Of a stretch of DNA of 64,000 nucleotides, positions 17,907 to 26,380 are shown one piece after another. The notes under the pieces are model-generated. The model made no database searches and had not been told where the DNA came from. It saw only the letters and a program-made list of their open reading frames with translations. Each line of letters opens with the position of its first letter. The first letter of the stretch is position 1. Source of the stretch: Antribacter gilvus (GTDB lineage: Bacteria; Actinomycetota; Actinomycetes; Actinomycetales; Cellulomonadaceae); NCBI RefSeq assembly GCF_003946865.1, contig NZ_QXTH01000007.1, positions 247,055-311,054 on the forward strand, in the 5' to 3' direction. The translations under genes and the position numbers were made by a program.

Positions 17907-18323
17907 GTGTCCGACGACGCCCCCACGTTGCGGTCGCTGTCCGAGGTGGCCGAGCTCGCGACCGCCGTCGTACCCCTGTATGTGCGGTTCAGCGGCGGGC
18001 CCGACGCCGACCGTGAGGTCGTCAGCCGCGACCACGAGAGCGGGTGCCTCCTCCCGGGCCTCAGCGTGAACCCGCTGACGGCCGAGCCGTGGTGGGACCG
18101 GCCGGTCGACCACTGGGTCGCGCGCCAGCTGTGCCAGTACGCGCACCTGATGACCGAGGACCGCTTCCCGTGGCTGCTCACCGGCACGATGGCGGGCCGC
18201 GGACCCGACTGCGAGCCGTTGCTCGTGGACGTCACCGCCGTGGCCCTCCTGGACCGGACGGTGGTCACCGAGGCGGAGGAGCTCTACCACCGCGTGTTCG
18301 ACGTGGGCGACCAAGGCACCTAA
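17907..18323 (+). CDS. DUF6098-like small protein
   Basis: 138 residues. The central RDHESGCLLPGLSVNPL...PWW and VARQLCQYAHL segments look like an actinobacterial family I know as DUF6098, of unknown function. The GTG start is supported by AGGAGGT at 17896-17902. No signal or membrane segment. Divergent from the HEAT-like gene; 31 bp upstream of the GH43 gene. Confidence 0.75.
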   Translation: MSDDAPTLRSLSEVAELATAVVPLYVRFSGGPDADREVVSRDHESGCLLPGLSVNPLTAEPWWDRPVDHWVARQLCQYAHLMTEDRFPWLLTGTMAGRGPDCEPLLVDVTAVALLDRTVVTEAEELYHRVFDVGDQGT

Positions 18324-18331
18324 ATCGATTT
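18322..18331 (+). promoter_or_regulatory. Possible LacI-type operator upstream of GH43
   Basis: AAATCGATTT is a perfect 10-bp palindrome with the central CG usual for LacI-family operators. It overlaps the DUF6098-like stop codon and would cover the -35 region of a leaderless GH43 promoter (CAAACT at 18343-18348, 6 nt before the ATG). Short, so low confidence. Confidence 0.35.
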
Positions 18332-18354
18332 GTCCCATCTGGCAAACTCCCCCC

Positions 18355-19773
18355 ATGTCGTTGCCTGAGCTCCCTGTCGTCGCCGGCTTCCACCCAGACC
18401 CGTCGATCTGCCGCGTCGGCGACACCTACTACCTCGCGTGCTCGTCGTTCGAGTACGCACCCGGGGTCCCGGTCTTCCGGTCGGAGGACCTGGTGACCTG
18501 GACCGCCGTCGGGCACGCGCTGCACCGCGCGGAGCAGCTGCGGTTGCGCGACGCAGCGCCGTCGGGCGGGGTCTACGCGCCCACCCTGCGCCACCACGAC
18601 GGCCGGTTCTGGCTGGTCACGACCAACGTCTCCGACGGCGGCCACCTCCTGGTGACGGCGTCCGACCCGGCGGGGCCATGGTCGGACCCGGTCCGCATCG
18701 CGCTCGTGGGGGGCATCGACCCGGACATCGCCTGGGACGACGCCGGGACCTGCTACCTCACCTGGTCCGACGGCGCGATCCGGCAGGCCGTCCTCGACCC
18801 GGGCACCGGAGCCCTGCTCAGTGAGCCCGTCACCCTGTGGAGCGGCACGGGTGGCAAGGACGTCGAGGCCCCGCACCTGTACCAGGTGAGCGGCACGTGG
18901 TACCTGCTGGTCGCCGAGGGCGGCACCGCGGCCGGGCACGCCGTCTCCGTCGCGCGCGGCCCGTCGCCGCAGGGTCCCTGGGAGGCGAACCCGAGCAACC
19001 CGGTCGTCACCGCCCGGGGCACCGCGTCGGCAGTGCAGAACACCGGGCACGCGGACCTCGTCCAGCGACCCGACGGCACCTGGGCCATGGTCTTCCTCGG
19101 CGTCCGCCCGGCGGGCTACTTCCCGTCGTGGCACGTGCTCGGCCGCGAGACGTTCGCCGCGGAGCTCCGCTGGGAGGACGGCTGGCCGGTCCTCGGGGAG
19201 CCGATCCAGCCCGACGTCGTGCCGCCTGCCCGTACCGTCCTCGAGGCGCCGCTCGGGCACGACTGGGTCGGCGCCGGGCGCTTCCCGGACGAGGTGCTCC
19301 GGCCCGCGGCGGCGGGCTGGACACTTGCCGCGCCCGATCCCCGCACGTTCGTAGGGCGTCGGCAGGAGCACACACGGTTCACGGCCCGCGCCCGCGTCGA
19401 GGCGGCCGACGGCGTCGGTGGGCTGGAGGTCCGCATCGACCCCCTGCACGCCCTCACGCTGGAGGTCGACGGACCGGTGGTGCGGGCCCTGGCGCGCATC
19501 GGCGGGATCGTCAAAGTGCTCGGCGAGGCCGCGTCGGGCGGCGACCTCGTCCTGGAGTCCGTCGACCCGCCCCACCCGCAGTACAGCCACCGTCGCGGTC
19601 CGGACGAGCTCGTCGCGTCCATCGCCACCCCCGACGGCCTCGTGGAGGTTGGCCGACTCGACGGCCGCTACCTGTCCACGGAGGTCGCGGGCGGCTTCAC
19701 CGGCCGCATGGTCGGCCTCTCGGCAGAGCGGGGCGCCGTGTCCGTCGGCTCGTTCGAGTACCAGGGGGCGTGA
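18355..19773 (+). CDS. GH43 beta-xylosidase / arabinofuranosidase-like enzyme
   Basis: 472 residues, no signal peptide, so cytoplasmic. Catalytic trio of GH43: general base D15 (FHPDPSI), pKa modulator D122 (GIDPDIAWDD), general acid E171 (KDVEAPHLY). The C-terminal part (about 290-470) is the beta-sandwich commonly attached to GH43 beta-xylosidases. It would cleave imported xylo- or arabino-oligosaccharides. It stands alone without a transporter nearby, unlike the fructan genes. Confidence 0.88.
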   Translation: MSLPELPVVAGFHPDPSICRVGDTYYLACSSFEYAPGVPVFRSEDLVTWTAVGHALHRAEQLRLRDAAPSGGVYAPTLRHHDGRFWLVTTNVSDGGHLLVTASDPAGPWSDPVRIALVGGIDPDIAWDDAGTCYLTWSDGAIRQAVLDPGTGALLSEPVTLWSGTGGKDVEAPHLYQVSGTWYLLVAEGGTAAGHAVSVARGPSPQGPWEANPSNPVVTARGTASAVQNTGHADLVQRPDGTWAMVFLGVRPAGYFPSWHVLGRETFAAELRWEDGWPVLGEPIQPDVVPPARTVLEAPLGHDWVGAGRFPDEVLRPAAAGWTLAAPDPRTFVGRRQEHTRFTARARVEAADGVGGLEVRIDPLHALTLEVDGPVVRALARIGGIVKVLGEAASGGDLVLESVDPPHPQYSHRRGPDELVASIATPDGLVEVGRLDGRYLSTEVAGGFTGRMVGLSAERGAVSVGSFEYQGA

Positions 19774-19781
19774 GGCGCTCG

Positions 19782-20297
19782 TCAGGTCGCGTGGACAGTC
19801 GCCTCGACGTTGACCTCGAACCCGAACCCGTCGCCGCCATGGATCTCGATGGTGTGGGTTCCGGGGTCGAGCGGTTCGATCGTCGCCCAGATGCCGACCA
19901 GCCACCGTCGCACCGGCCAGAACGTCCGGGTCACGGGGTTGAGCAGGGCGCCACGGATCATGACAGCGTCTGTCGCCGCCCGAACCAGGGGGACCTCCTG
20001 CCCGTCGAGGCGGACGGAGCCGTGCGCCCCCTCGATGTGGCCCACCGTCACCGGACCGGGGCACCACATGCAGAACGCGGGACCGAACAGGGGGATACCC
20101 GCCGGCACCCTGAAGTCGCGGCGGGCACTCCCGCCCATGGTGCCGCCGAGAAACCACACATCGCCGGGCTGCTTGCGCCCGGCGTCGTCGCCGGTCTCGT
20201 CCAGCAACGGGTTGTTGAGGAGGCTGGTCCTGGCGACCCACTGCGTCCACCGCGTTGCATAAGCAGCCGCCGCGGCGGTCTGGTCGGTCGTGCTCAT
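19782..20297 (-). CDS. Uncharacterised 171-residue protein
   Basis: No family recognised. It has no signal peptide; a Cys pair occurs in FCMWCPGP, and the C-terminal half is beta-rich (TIEPLDPGTHTIEIHGGDGFGFEV), like a small jelly-roll. TATAGC at 20306-20311 lies 8 nt before the ATG, so the gene is probably leaderless. It is divergent from the DUF4240 gene. The open frame, start context and codon use look genuine. Confidence 0.65.
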   Translation of the reverse strand: MSTTDQTAAAAAYATRWTQWVARTSLLNNPLLDETGDDAGRKQPGDVWFLGGTMGGSARRDFRVPAGIPLFGPAFCMWCPGPVTVGHIEGAHGSVRLDGQEVPLVRAATDAVMIRGALLNPVTRTFWPVRRWLVGIWATIEPLDPGTHTIEIHGGDGFGFEVNVEATVHAT

Positions 20298-20371
20298 GAG
20301 CGGATGCTATAGACAGCAGGGACCCCCGCCTCGCCCCGTTCATGTCAGACACCGCCCCTACTCTGACCGCC

Positions 20372-20917
20372 ATGACGACAGAAGAGTTCTGGGCACTGGT
20401 CGACCGCGCCCGATCGCAGGCTGACGACGGCGACGCGGAGTCCGTGGCCGAAGAGCTCGTGAGCCTGCTCGTGGCGCTGCCGCAGGAGGAGATCAGGCAC
20501 GCGGAGCGGATCCTTGATGCGCTGGTGGACCGGGTGAACACGGTCGACCTCTGGGCGGCTGCCTACGCGATCAACGGCGGCTGCTCGGACGACGGCTTCG
20601 TGGACTTCCGTGGATGGCTCGTCGCGCAGGGACGCGCTGCGTTCGAGCGCGTGGCGGCCGATCCGGACGCCCTGGCGGACCTGCCCGTGGTGCGCTCCGC
20701 CGTGGAAAACGGTGAGGACCTGTCAGGCGAGTCGATGGTCTACGCGGCGTGGGAGGCGTGGGAGCAGGTCACCGGAGAGGACTGCCCGCCCGAGCCGGAA
20801 GACGACGGCGAGCCTGCCGTGGAACTGGTCTTCGACGACGACTTCGACGACACCGAGGCCGTCGCCGCCCGCCTGCCTCGCCTCATGGCGCTGGTCACGG
20901 CCGCTCAGGACGGCTGA
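20372..20917 (+). CDS. DUF4240-like protein
   Basis: 181 residues. The N-terminal MTTEEFWALVDRA and central LWAAAYAINGGCSDDGFVDF followed by FRGWLVAQGR are characteristic of DUF4240, of unknown function. The ATG at 20372 is preferred over one at 20342, because homologues begin at this point and TACTCT (20359-20364) is 7 nt upstream, giving a leaderless mRNA. Acidic C-terminal half. No obvious partner among the neighbours. Confidence 0.82.
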   Translation: MTTEEFWALVDRARSQADDGDAESVAEELVSLLVALPQEEIRHAERILDALVDRVNTVDLWAAAYAINGGCSDDGFVDFRGWLVAQGRAAFERVAADPDALADLPVVRSAVENGEDLSGESMVYAAWEAWEQVTGEDCPPEPEDDGEPAVELVFDDDFDDTEAVAARLPRLMALVTAAQDG

Positions 20918-20928
20918 CGAGGGAAATC

Positions 20929-20960
20929 TGAAACGTTTCAAGTTGCCGGAAAGCGCTTCC
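20929..20960 (+). promoter_or_regulatory. Two LacI-family operator-like sites upstream of the beta-helix gene
   Basis: TGAAACGTTTCA (20929-20940) is a perfect 12-bp palindrome with central CG. GGAAAGCGCTTCC (20948-20960) is a near palindrome of the CcpA/LacI type with core AAGCGCTT. Centres are about 19 bp apart, two helical turns. A TATACA -10 candidate is at 20969-20974. The long leader (about 105 nt) runs to the ATG at 21084. This suggests sugar-responsive repression. Confidence 0.65.
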
Positions 20961-21083
20961 GATCGCCGTATACAACCTTTACTGTCCCCTACGAAGGACA
21001 GCACCTCCGCCGCGCTGAGCGGCGACCGCCAGCACGGGGACTCCCCCGCCCGGCAGGATCAACGACGATCTCCAGGAGGACCG

Positions 21084-22199
21084 ATGTATCTCAAGCATGT
21101 TCGGCACGCGATCGGGGTGGTGGCGGCGGCAGCGCTCGTCGCCGTCGGCGGGCTGGTGTCCGTGGCCGCCCCCGCCGCTGCCGCCGACTGCAGCACCGGG
21201 AACGCGATGGTGACCGGCGCGCCCGGCGGCTACACCACCCGCAACGGGACTCGGACCGTCTACACGGGCTCCGACTACCGCGCGGCGATCCAGGCGGGCG
21301 TCAACTCGCTCACCGCCGGCCGCACGTCGCAGCAGCACGTCGCCGTCCCGGCCAGCGGGTCGATCGGCGCGAGCACCATCTCGCTGCCGAGCCACACGTC
21401 GATCTCGATCTGCGGCACCATGAACGTGGCGTACCGCTCCGGCCGCGGCGCGATCGAGGCGCTCAACGCCAGCAACGTGACCATCTGGGACCTCAACATG
21501 ACCGGCAACCCGTACTTCGGGCTGCGCTTCTACGGCATGAACGGGCTCCACCTCGGCCGGATCAACCTCAACCTCAGCAGCGGCATGGGCATCCGGTTCG
21601 AGCGCGACTTCCCCGGCAGCCGCAACGTCGTCATGGACTCCATCTACGTGTCCGGGGCGAGCAGCCACGCGGTCGAGACGTGGCACATCAACGGGCTGAC
21701 GGTCGGGACCGTGACGGCCCGGAACGTCGGCGAGTCCGGCCTGCTGCTGCAGGGAACCACCAACGCCCGGATCGGCACCGTCGACGGCAACAACGTCGGC
21801 GGGGGCACCGGCTACGCGACCCTCCGCATGGCCAACCGGAACGGCCGCCTCGCCGACGGCTCCTACCCGACGAACGTCATCGTCGACCGTGTGGTCTCCC
21901 GCGGCGGCGGCCGCGGCATCTTCTGCGTCTCGGAGTCCGGCGGCGTGCAGATCAAGAACATCGACCTGGCGAGCAACGGCAGCAACGCGATCCTCATCGA
22001 GAACTGCTACGGCGTCCGGATCGACAGCGGCACGGTCAACGGCGGCGGCGAGGTCCGGATCTCCGCCCGGACCGAGTTCGCGAACACCCGCGACACCAAC
22101 ATCACCCTGCGGGTCGACAACACCACGGTGCGCGAGTCGCCCTGCGGCGTCAACACCACCTGGAACATCACAGGCAACGCGAGGGTCACCGTCTGCTGA
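21084..22199 (+). CDS. Secreted right-handed parallel beta-helix protein
   Basis: 371 residues. A Sec signal peptide covers about 1-35 (VAAPAAAADC). The rest is made of short repeating strands (VTIWDLNMTGN, LHLGRINLN, IKNIDLASNGSNAIL) typical of pectate-lyase/polysaccharide-lyase beta-helices. No catalytic residues can be assigned with confidence. SD CAGGAGGA lies just before the ATG. The LacI-type operators upstream suggest induction by a plant polysaccharide sugar. Four Cys residues lie after the signal. Alternative: a non-enzymatic adhesin of the same fold. Confidence 0.78.
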   Translation: MYLKHVRHAIGVVAAAALVAVGGLVSVAAPAAAADCSTGNAMVTGAPGGYTTRNGTRTVYTGSDYRAAIQAGVNSLTAGRTSQQHVAVPASGSIGASTISLPSHTSISICGTMNVAYRSGRGAIEALNASNVTIWDLNMTGNPYFGLRFYGMNGLHLGRINLNLSSGMGIRFERDFPGSRNVVMDSIYVSGASSHAVETWHINGLTVGTVTARNVGESGLLLQGTTNARIGTVDGNNVGGGTGYATLRMANRNGRLADGSYPTNVIVDRVVSRGGGRGIFCVSESGGVQIKNIDLASNGSNAILIENCYGVRIDSGTVNGGGEVRISARTEFANTRDTNITLRVDNTTVRESPCGVNTTWNITGNARVTVC

Positions 22200-22218
22200 C
22201 CCCGGCTGACCAGTCTGG

Positions 22219-22268
22219 CCCGACGCCGGTGGCTCGCCTCCCCGCAGAGGTGCGCCACCGGCGTCGGG
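22219..22268. terminator. Bidirectional terminator hairpin
   Basis: Perfect 15-bp arms (22219-22233 with 22254-22268) and a 20-nt loop, between the convergent beta-helix and ferredoxin genes. Confidence 0.75.
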
Positions 22269-22275
22269 CGAGGCC

Positions 22276-22488
22276 CTAGGTCGTCCCCGGATCGTCCTCG
22301 ACCTGGATCGTCGCCGACGGGCACAGGTCCTCCGCCTCGCGGACGGCCGCCCACTCCGACGCGGGCGGGGCCTCGTCGAGGACGCTGACGAATCCGCCGT
22401 CCTCCTCGAGGTTCGCGAACACCCGCGGTGCCGTACGGCTGCAGTTGCCGGACGCGATACAGGTGGTCGGGTTGACGGTGACCTTCAT
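22276..22488 (-). CDS. Small ferredoxin (3Fe-4S or single-cluster)
   Basis: 70 residues. The pattern CIASGNC near residues 10-16 and LCPSA near the C-terminus is that of the single-cluster ferredoxins that serve cytochromes P450 and related oxygenases. With three cluster Cys and no fourth in the first motif, a 3Fe-4S cluster is more likely. It is 19 bp downstream of the desaturase gene on the same strand and could supply its electrons, which is inference. Confidence 0.88.
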   Translation of the reverse strand: MKVTVNPTTCIASGNCSRTAPRVFANLEEDGGFVSVLDEAPPASEWAAVREAEDLCPSATIQVEDDPGTT

Positions 22489-22507
22489 CGGGGTGCGTCC
22501 TCCAGGC

Positions 22508-23551
22508 TCAGCCGCGGTACCGGCGGACCAGCGGGCAGGTGTACGGGTCGCGGTGCTTCAGCCCGACCTGGTTCAGGTAGGCGATGATCGTCCGGAACGC
22601 TCCGACGAGCGACGTCTCCGTGTACGGGATGTCGTTCTGCGCGCAGTACGCGCGCACGACCTTCTGCAGCTCAGGGAGGTTCGGGCGGGGCGCCATCGGG
22701 AACAGGTGGTGCTCCACCTGGTACTCCAGGCCGCCCATGAGGAAGTGCACCAGCGCTCCGCCGCGGACGTTGCGCGACATGTAGATCTGCCGGCGGAGGA
22801 AGTCGATGTCGGCGTCGTGCGGGACGGTCGGCATCCCGATGTGGTTCGGGGAGAACGCGCCGCCCAGCAGGAACCCGAACACCGCGACCTGCACGACGAC
22901 GAAGGCGACCACCATCCCGAACGGGAGCACGACCAGCAGGAACGCGAGATAGCCGAGCACCCGGAGCCCGACGAAGAGGATCTCGGTCCAGCGGTGCGCG
23001 ACCTCCCTGCCGGTGAAGATGTTCCTGACCGAGCTGACGTGCAGGGAGAACCCCTCGAAGAACAGCAGCGGCAGGAAGTAGTAGCCCTGACGCCGTGCGA
23101 GCCTCGCAGCCAGCCCCGTGCGCCGGTCGGTGGCGTCCGGCGTGAAGGACAGCACGCGGGACTGGACGTCGGGGTCTTCCCGCTCCTTGTTGGGGTTCGC
23201 GTGATGGCGGCCGTGCTTGTCCACCCACCAGCCGTAGCTAAGACCGGTGAAGAGGCCCGAGATGACTCGGGCCGTCCATTCGTTCCACGCCCTGGACGCG
23301 AAGATCTGCTGGTGCGCCGCCTCGTGCCCGATGAAGGCCAGCTGTGCCATCGCCACGCCCAGCAGAGCCGCCAGGACGAGCTGCCACCAGGTGTCGCCGA
23401 GCGCGACCACGCCGACCAGGATCGCCGCCGCGACCAGCGTCCAGAGCAGCATCATCGTCCAGTAGAACCCGTAGCGACGGCGCATCAGGCCGGCGTCGTT
23501 CGCCTCGGTCGTCAGCTGATGGAAGGCTTCGACGTACCGGTTGCCAGGCAT
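22508..23551 (-). CDS. Membrane fatty acid desaturase
   Basis: 347 residues with several membrane segments. Three histidine boxes that bind the di-iron centre are visible: HEAAHQQ (about 95), HGRHH (about 131) and QVEHHLF (about 290). This is the acyl-lipid/acyl-CoA desaturase family. The ATG at 23551 follows AGAGGGGA. Co-directional ferredoxin downstream is a plausible electron donor. A role in membrane fluidity is likely. Confidence 0.9.
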   Translation of the reverse strand: MPGNRYVEAFHQLTTEANDAGLMRRRYGFYWTMMLLWTLVAAAILVGVVALGDTWWQLVLAALLGVAMAQLAFIGHEAAHQQIFASRAWNEWTARVISGLFTGLSYGWWVDKHGRHHANPNKEREDPDVQSRVLSFTPDATDRRTGLAARLARRQGYYFLPLLFFEGFSLHVSSVRNIFTGREVAHRWTEILFVGLRVLGYLAFLLVVLPFGMVVAFVVVQVAVFGFLLGGAFSPNHIGMPTVPHDADIDFLRRQIYMSRNVRGGALVHFLMGGLEYQVEHHLFPMAPRPNLPELQKVVRAYCAQNDIPYTETSLVGAFRTIIAYLNQVGLKHRDPYTCPLVRRYRG

Positions 23552-23676
23552 GTGTCGTCCCCTCTGGTCCGGAGGCGGCTGCTCACCGAGCGATGGTAAG
23601 TAGGCAGCCGTATGCCCGCAATGCGATGCCCTGCTCGGGCGACGCCCGACTCGCCTGCTACGCCGGCTCCGGCGTC

Positions 23677-24150
23677 TCAGCCGGCTCTCGACTCCTCCCC
23701 ACCCGTCGCGCGTCGGACGACGTCGCCGAGCTGCTCCCACGCCTGCTCGGACGGTTCGACGAGCGCGTACGAGGTGGGCCAGAACCCGCTCTTCTCGTCG
23801 AGGGTGGCGTGCGTGCTCACCCCGAACGTCGAGTAGCGCTCCTTGTCCATCTGCCCGCTGCGGAAGAACACCACGACGTTGCCGCCCTTCGCGTAGCCGG
23901 GCTGGCCGTAGTACAGCTTCGGAGCGAGGCCCGGCGCTTCGGACGTGACGATCGCGTGAACATGCTCCGCCAGCTGACGATCGCCGTCGGGCATGTGCGC
24001 GATCTTCTCGAGCACCTTCGCCTCCTCTGCGGCGGCCTTGTCGGCGCTCTTCGACCGCTTGGCCTCCGCCCTGAGCTCCGCTGCGCGTTCCTTCATCGCG
24101 GCGCGCTCCTGCGCGGAGAACCCTCCTGTGGTTTCCGTGTTCTTGGCCAT
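23677..24150 (-). CDS. DUF1801-like (YdhG/YjbR-type) protein
   Basis: 157 residues. An N-terminal Lys/Glu/Ala-rich coiled helix (about 10-50) precedes a small alpha/beta domain (about 55-150) with the YYGQPGYAKGGNVVVFFR segment typical of DUF1801. Function unknown. The ATG at 24150 starts MAKNTET; an upstream extension is possible but unneeded. Divergent from the acyltransferase unit. Confidence 0.75.
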   Translation of the reverse strand: MAKNTETTGGFSAQERAAMKERAAELRAEAKRSKSADKAAAEEAKVLEKIAHMPDGDRQLAEHVHAIVTSEAPGLAPKLYYGQPGYAKGGNVVVFFRSGQMDKERYSTFGVSTHATLDEKSGFWPTSYALVEPSEQAWEQLGDVVRRATGGEESRAG

Positions 24151-24291
24151 CGTCGCGCCCCTCTGTCGTCGTGGTGGTCGTGTGACCTCCACGCTAGAGG
24201 CGACGGTCCTGGGACCGCTTCTCGATTCGTGATCGGTTGAGGTGCCGGACGACGACTCGGAGGGAGCCACGCTGTGGAGCGCGCGTCGGGC

Positions 24292-24297
24292 GACAAT
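24292..24297 (+). promoter_or_regulatory. -10 box for a leaderless upstream ORF
   Basis: GACAAT lies 6 nt before the ATG at 24304, the geometry of a leaderless start, repeated at many genes in this window. No clear -35 was found. Confidence 0.5.
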
Positions 24298-24303
24298 GGC
24301 TCC

Positions 24304-24357
24304 ATGACAACGGTGTCCTCCCCCCTGTACCTGACCTGCACCGCGGGGTCGCCATGA
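24304..24357 (+). CDS. Leaderless 17-codon upstream ORF coupled to acyltransferase
   Basis: ATG at 24304 opens a 17-codon frame (MTTVSSPLYLTCTAGSP) whose TGA stop (24355-24357) overlaps the acyltransferase ATG (24354-24356) as ATGA. The acyltransferase has only a weak SD (GGGG), so terminating ribosomes would naturally re-initiate there. The peptide may have no function of its own. Alternatively it is a chance frame; ribosome profiling would decide. Confidence 0.45.
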   Translation: MTTVSSPLYLTCTAGSP

Positions 24358-24923
24358 TCCGCCGCGCCCTCGCCGCCCTCTTCCTGCGGGTGACCCGCTA
24401 CCGCGTCGTGGCGGAGCCGTTCCCCGACCCGCCGGCCGTCGTCGTCGGTGGCCCGCACACGTCGTACTGGGACTTCGCGTTCTTCCTCGCCGCCCTCTGG
24501 ACCCTGCGGCTGCGGGTGCGCTTCCTCGGGGCGGACCGGTTCTTCCGCGGTCCGCTCGGGCCGGTCATGCGCGCCCTGGGCGGCATCCCCGTCGACCGCG
24601 CCAACCGGAACGGCCTGGTTGCCGAGCTCGTCGGACGCATCCGCGCCGGCGAGCGGTTCTACCTGGTCATCGCCCCCGAAGGCACCCGGCGCCCGGTCCC
24701 GTGGAAGTCGGGCTTCCACCGGATCGCACGCGAGACCGGCATCCCCGTGGTGCTGGGCTTCCTGGACAGCGTCACGCGGACCGTGGGCCTGGGACCCACC
24801 ATCGAGGTCACCGACGACCTCCACGCCGACATGGCGGTGATCCGTGCGTTCTACCGTGACAAGAAGGGCCTGCACCCCGAGTGGAGCGTGGAGCCGTACC
24901 TCGCCGGCGAGGACCCGCGCTGA
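24354..24923 (+). CDS. 1-acyl-sn-glycerol-3-phosphate acyltransferase family protein
   Basis: 189 residues. PlsC-family motifs: HTSYWD (HX4D, motif I, about residue 35), a GGIPVDR strand (motif II-like), and APEGTR (motif III, about residue 106). An N-terminal hydrophobic segment (ALAALFLRVT) likely anchors it to the membrane. It would acylate lysophospholipid or a related alcohol. Start overlaps the upstream 17-codon ORF. Confidence 0.85.
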   Translation: MIRRALAALFLRVTRYRVVAEPFPDPPAVVVGGPHTSYWDFAFFLAALWTLRLRVRFLGADRFFRGPLGPVMRALGGIPVDRANRNGLVAELVGRIRAGERFYLVIAPEGTRRPVPWKSGFHRIARETGIPVVLGFLDSVTRTVGLGPTIEVTDDLHADMAVIRAFYRDKKGLHPEWSVEPYLAGEDPR

Positions 24924-24967
24924 GGGCAGGTCACGGAGCGTCAGTGGCGGCTGGTTCTCTGTCGGGC

Positions 24968-25495
24968 ATGAAGAAGGCAGCGGCCGAGGCACTCTGGCGG
25001 CACCCCCTGGTGAGCGCGGCGCTCGATCGTGCTCCGGAAGTGTTCCCGGCCCTGGACGGGCTCTACGACTGGGACACCCCGCGCGAGGTCCTGGCCGAGC
25101 ACCTGTCGTTCGGCGTCGAGCGGAGGTTCTTGTCCTCGACGTGGTGGGTGTCGTTCGGCGACGAGCTGTTCCCGGTGATGTGCGCGGGAACCGGTGACGA
25201 CGACTACCTGATCGGCGCACTCCTGACAGCACGACACGGCGCCGGGGACTTCGTCTGGCCGGACAAGGAGTTCTTCGACTGGACCACCCCCGACCGGCGC
25301 CCCGCCGAGGCGATGCTCGCCGATCTCGTGGACACGGTGGTGACCGTCTACCGAGCGCTGGACTACCGGCTCAGCTCCCGGTCGCCGCACCTCCCGGTCG
25401 ACCTCGGCCGGGACGCGGACGCCGCCGTCCGGGCTGCGACCAACCATCCCGGGTGGATCCTGCAGCGGCAGCACTGGCTGGGACCGGAAGGCTGA
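24968..25495 (+). CDS. Uncharacterised 175-residue protein
   Basis: Not recognised. It is a soluble, Trp/Asp-rich protein: WWVSFGDELFPVMCAGTGDDDY in the middle, FVWPDKEFFDW, then a helical region and HPGWILQRQHW at the C-terminus. No signal peptide. A weak -10 (TTCTCT) lies 7 nt before the ATG. Follows the acyltransferase by 44 bp, in the same direction, but with its own possible promoter. Confidence 0.6.
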   Translation: MKKAAAEALWRHPLVSAALDRAPEVFPALDGLYDWDTPREVLAEHLSFGVERRFLSSTWWVSFGDELFPVMCAGTGDDDYLIGALLTARHGAGDFVWPDKEFFDWTTPDRRPAEAMLADLVDTVVTVYRALDYRLSSRSPHLPVDLGRDADAAVRAATNHPGWILQRQHWLGPEG

Positions 25496-25541
25496 TCCGC
25501 GACGCCCGCCACATGGGAGGAGCAGCCCGTACGGTGGTGGG

Positions 25542-26345
25542 ATGAAGATCCTCGTCACCGGCGCCACAGGAAACATCGGCCGGATGGTCGTGGACCACCT
25601 GCTCGCGGGCGGCGCTGACGACGTCCGAGCCCTCACCACCAACCCCGCCAAGGCACACCTGCCCGACGGCGTCGAGGTCGCCGTCGGCTACCTGCGCACC
25701 CTCGAGACCCTGCCTGCCGCCCTGGAGGGAGTCGACCGGCTCTACCTCGCCCCGGTCCTCGACACCGTGACCGACGTCGTCCGGCTCGCCCAGGAGGCGG
25801 GCGTCCGGCACATCGTCGACCTGTCGGGCGACGAGACGACCGACTGGCAGCCGATCGCGAAGGCGGTCGAGGCGTCAGGCGTGGCCTGGGCGCACCTGTA
25901 CGCCGGGGAGTTCGTCGAGAACACGACCGTCTGGGCCGACCAGGTCCGCACCACCGGCGAGGTGCGGGAGCCCTACCCGGACGCTGCCAACGCGCCGGTC
26001 GCCATGGACGACATCGCCCGGGTCGCCGCCGCGGTGCTGCTGGGCGAGGGTCACGAGGGCGCCGTGCACACCCTGACGGGGCCGGAGACGATGACGCGGT
26101 GCGAGCGGCTGCTCCGGCTCGGCACGGTGCTCGGCCGCGACCTGGCGTTCGTCGAGGTCTCGCTGGACGAGGCCGCGACCGTCCTGGAACCGGCGATGGG
26201 CGAGTACGCGCGCTGGTACCTGGAGGGGTTCGCCTGGATGGTCGACAGCCCGCAGGTCGCCACGACCACCATCGCGGACGTGACGGGCGTGCCCGCCACG
26301 ACGTTCGAGCGGTGGGCCTCAGCGAACGCCGACGCGTTCCGCTGA
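25542..26345 (+). CDS. NmrA-like NAD(P)-binding protein
   Basis: 267 residues. The Rossmann motif VTGATGNIG (about 5-13) opens the protein; there is no YxxxK catalytic pair, as usual for atypical SDRs of the NmrA/HSCARG group. Residues GVRHIVDLSGDET and the C-terminal helices fit the family. Possible redox sensor or reductase. TACGGT at 25530-25535 is 6 nt before the ATG, so leaderless. Convergent with the SNF2 gene. Confidence 0.85.
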   Translation: MKILVTGATGNIGRMVVDHLLAGGADDVRALTTNPAKAHLPDGVEVAVGYLRTLETLPAALEGVDRLYLAPVLDTVTDVVRLAQEAGVRHIVDLSGDETTDWQPIAKAVEASGVAWAHLYAGEFVENTTVWADQVRTTGEVREPYPDAANAPVAMDDIARVAAAVLLGEGHEGAVHTLTGPETMTRCERLLRLGTVLGRDLAFVEVSLDEAATVLEPAMGEYARWYLEGFAWMVDSPQVATTTIADVTGVPATTFERWASANADAFR

Positions 26346-26380
26346 GGGGTTCTGCCCAGCAGTGCTCCGTGTCCTGCGCG

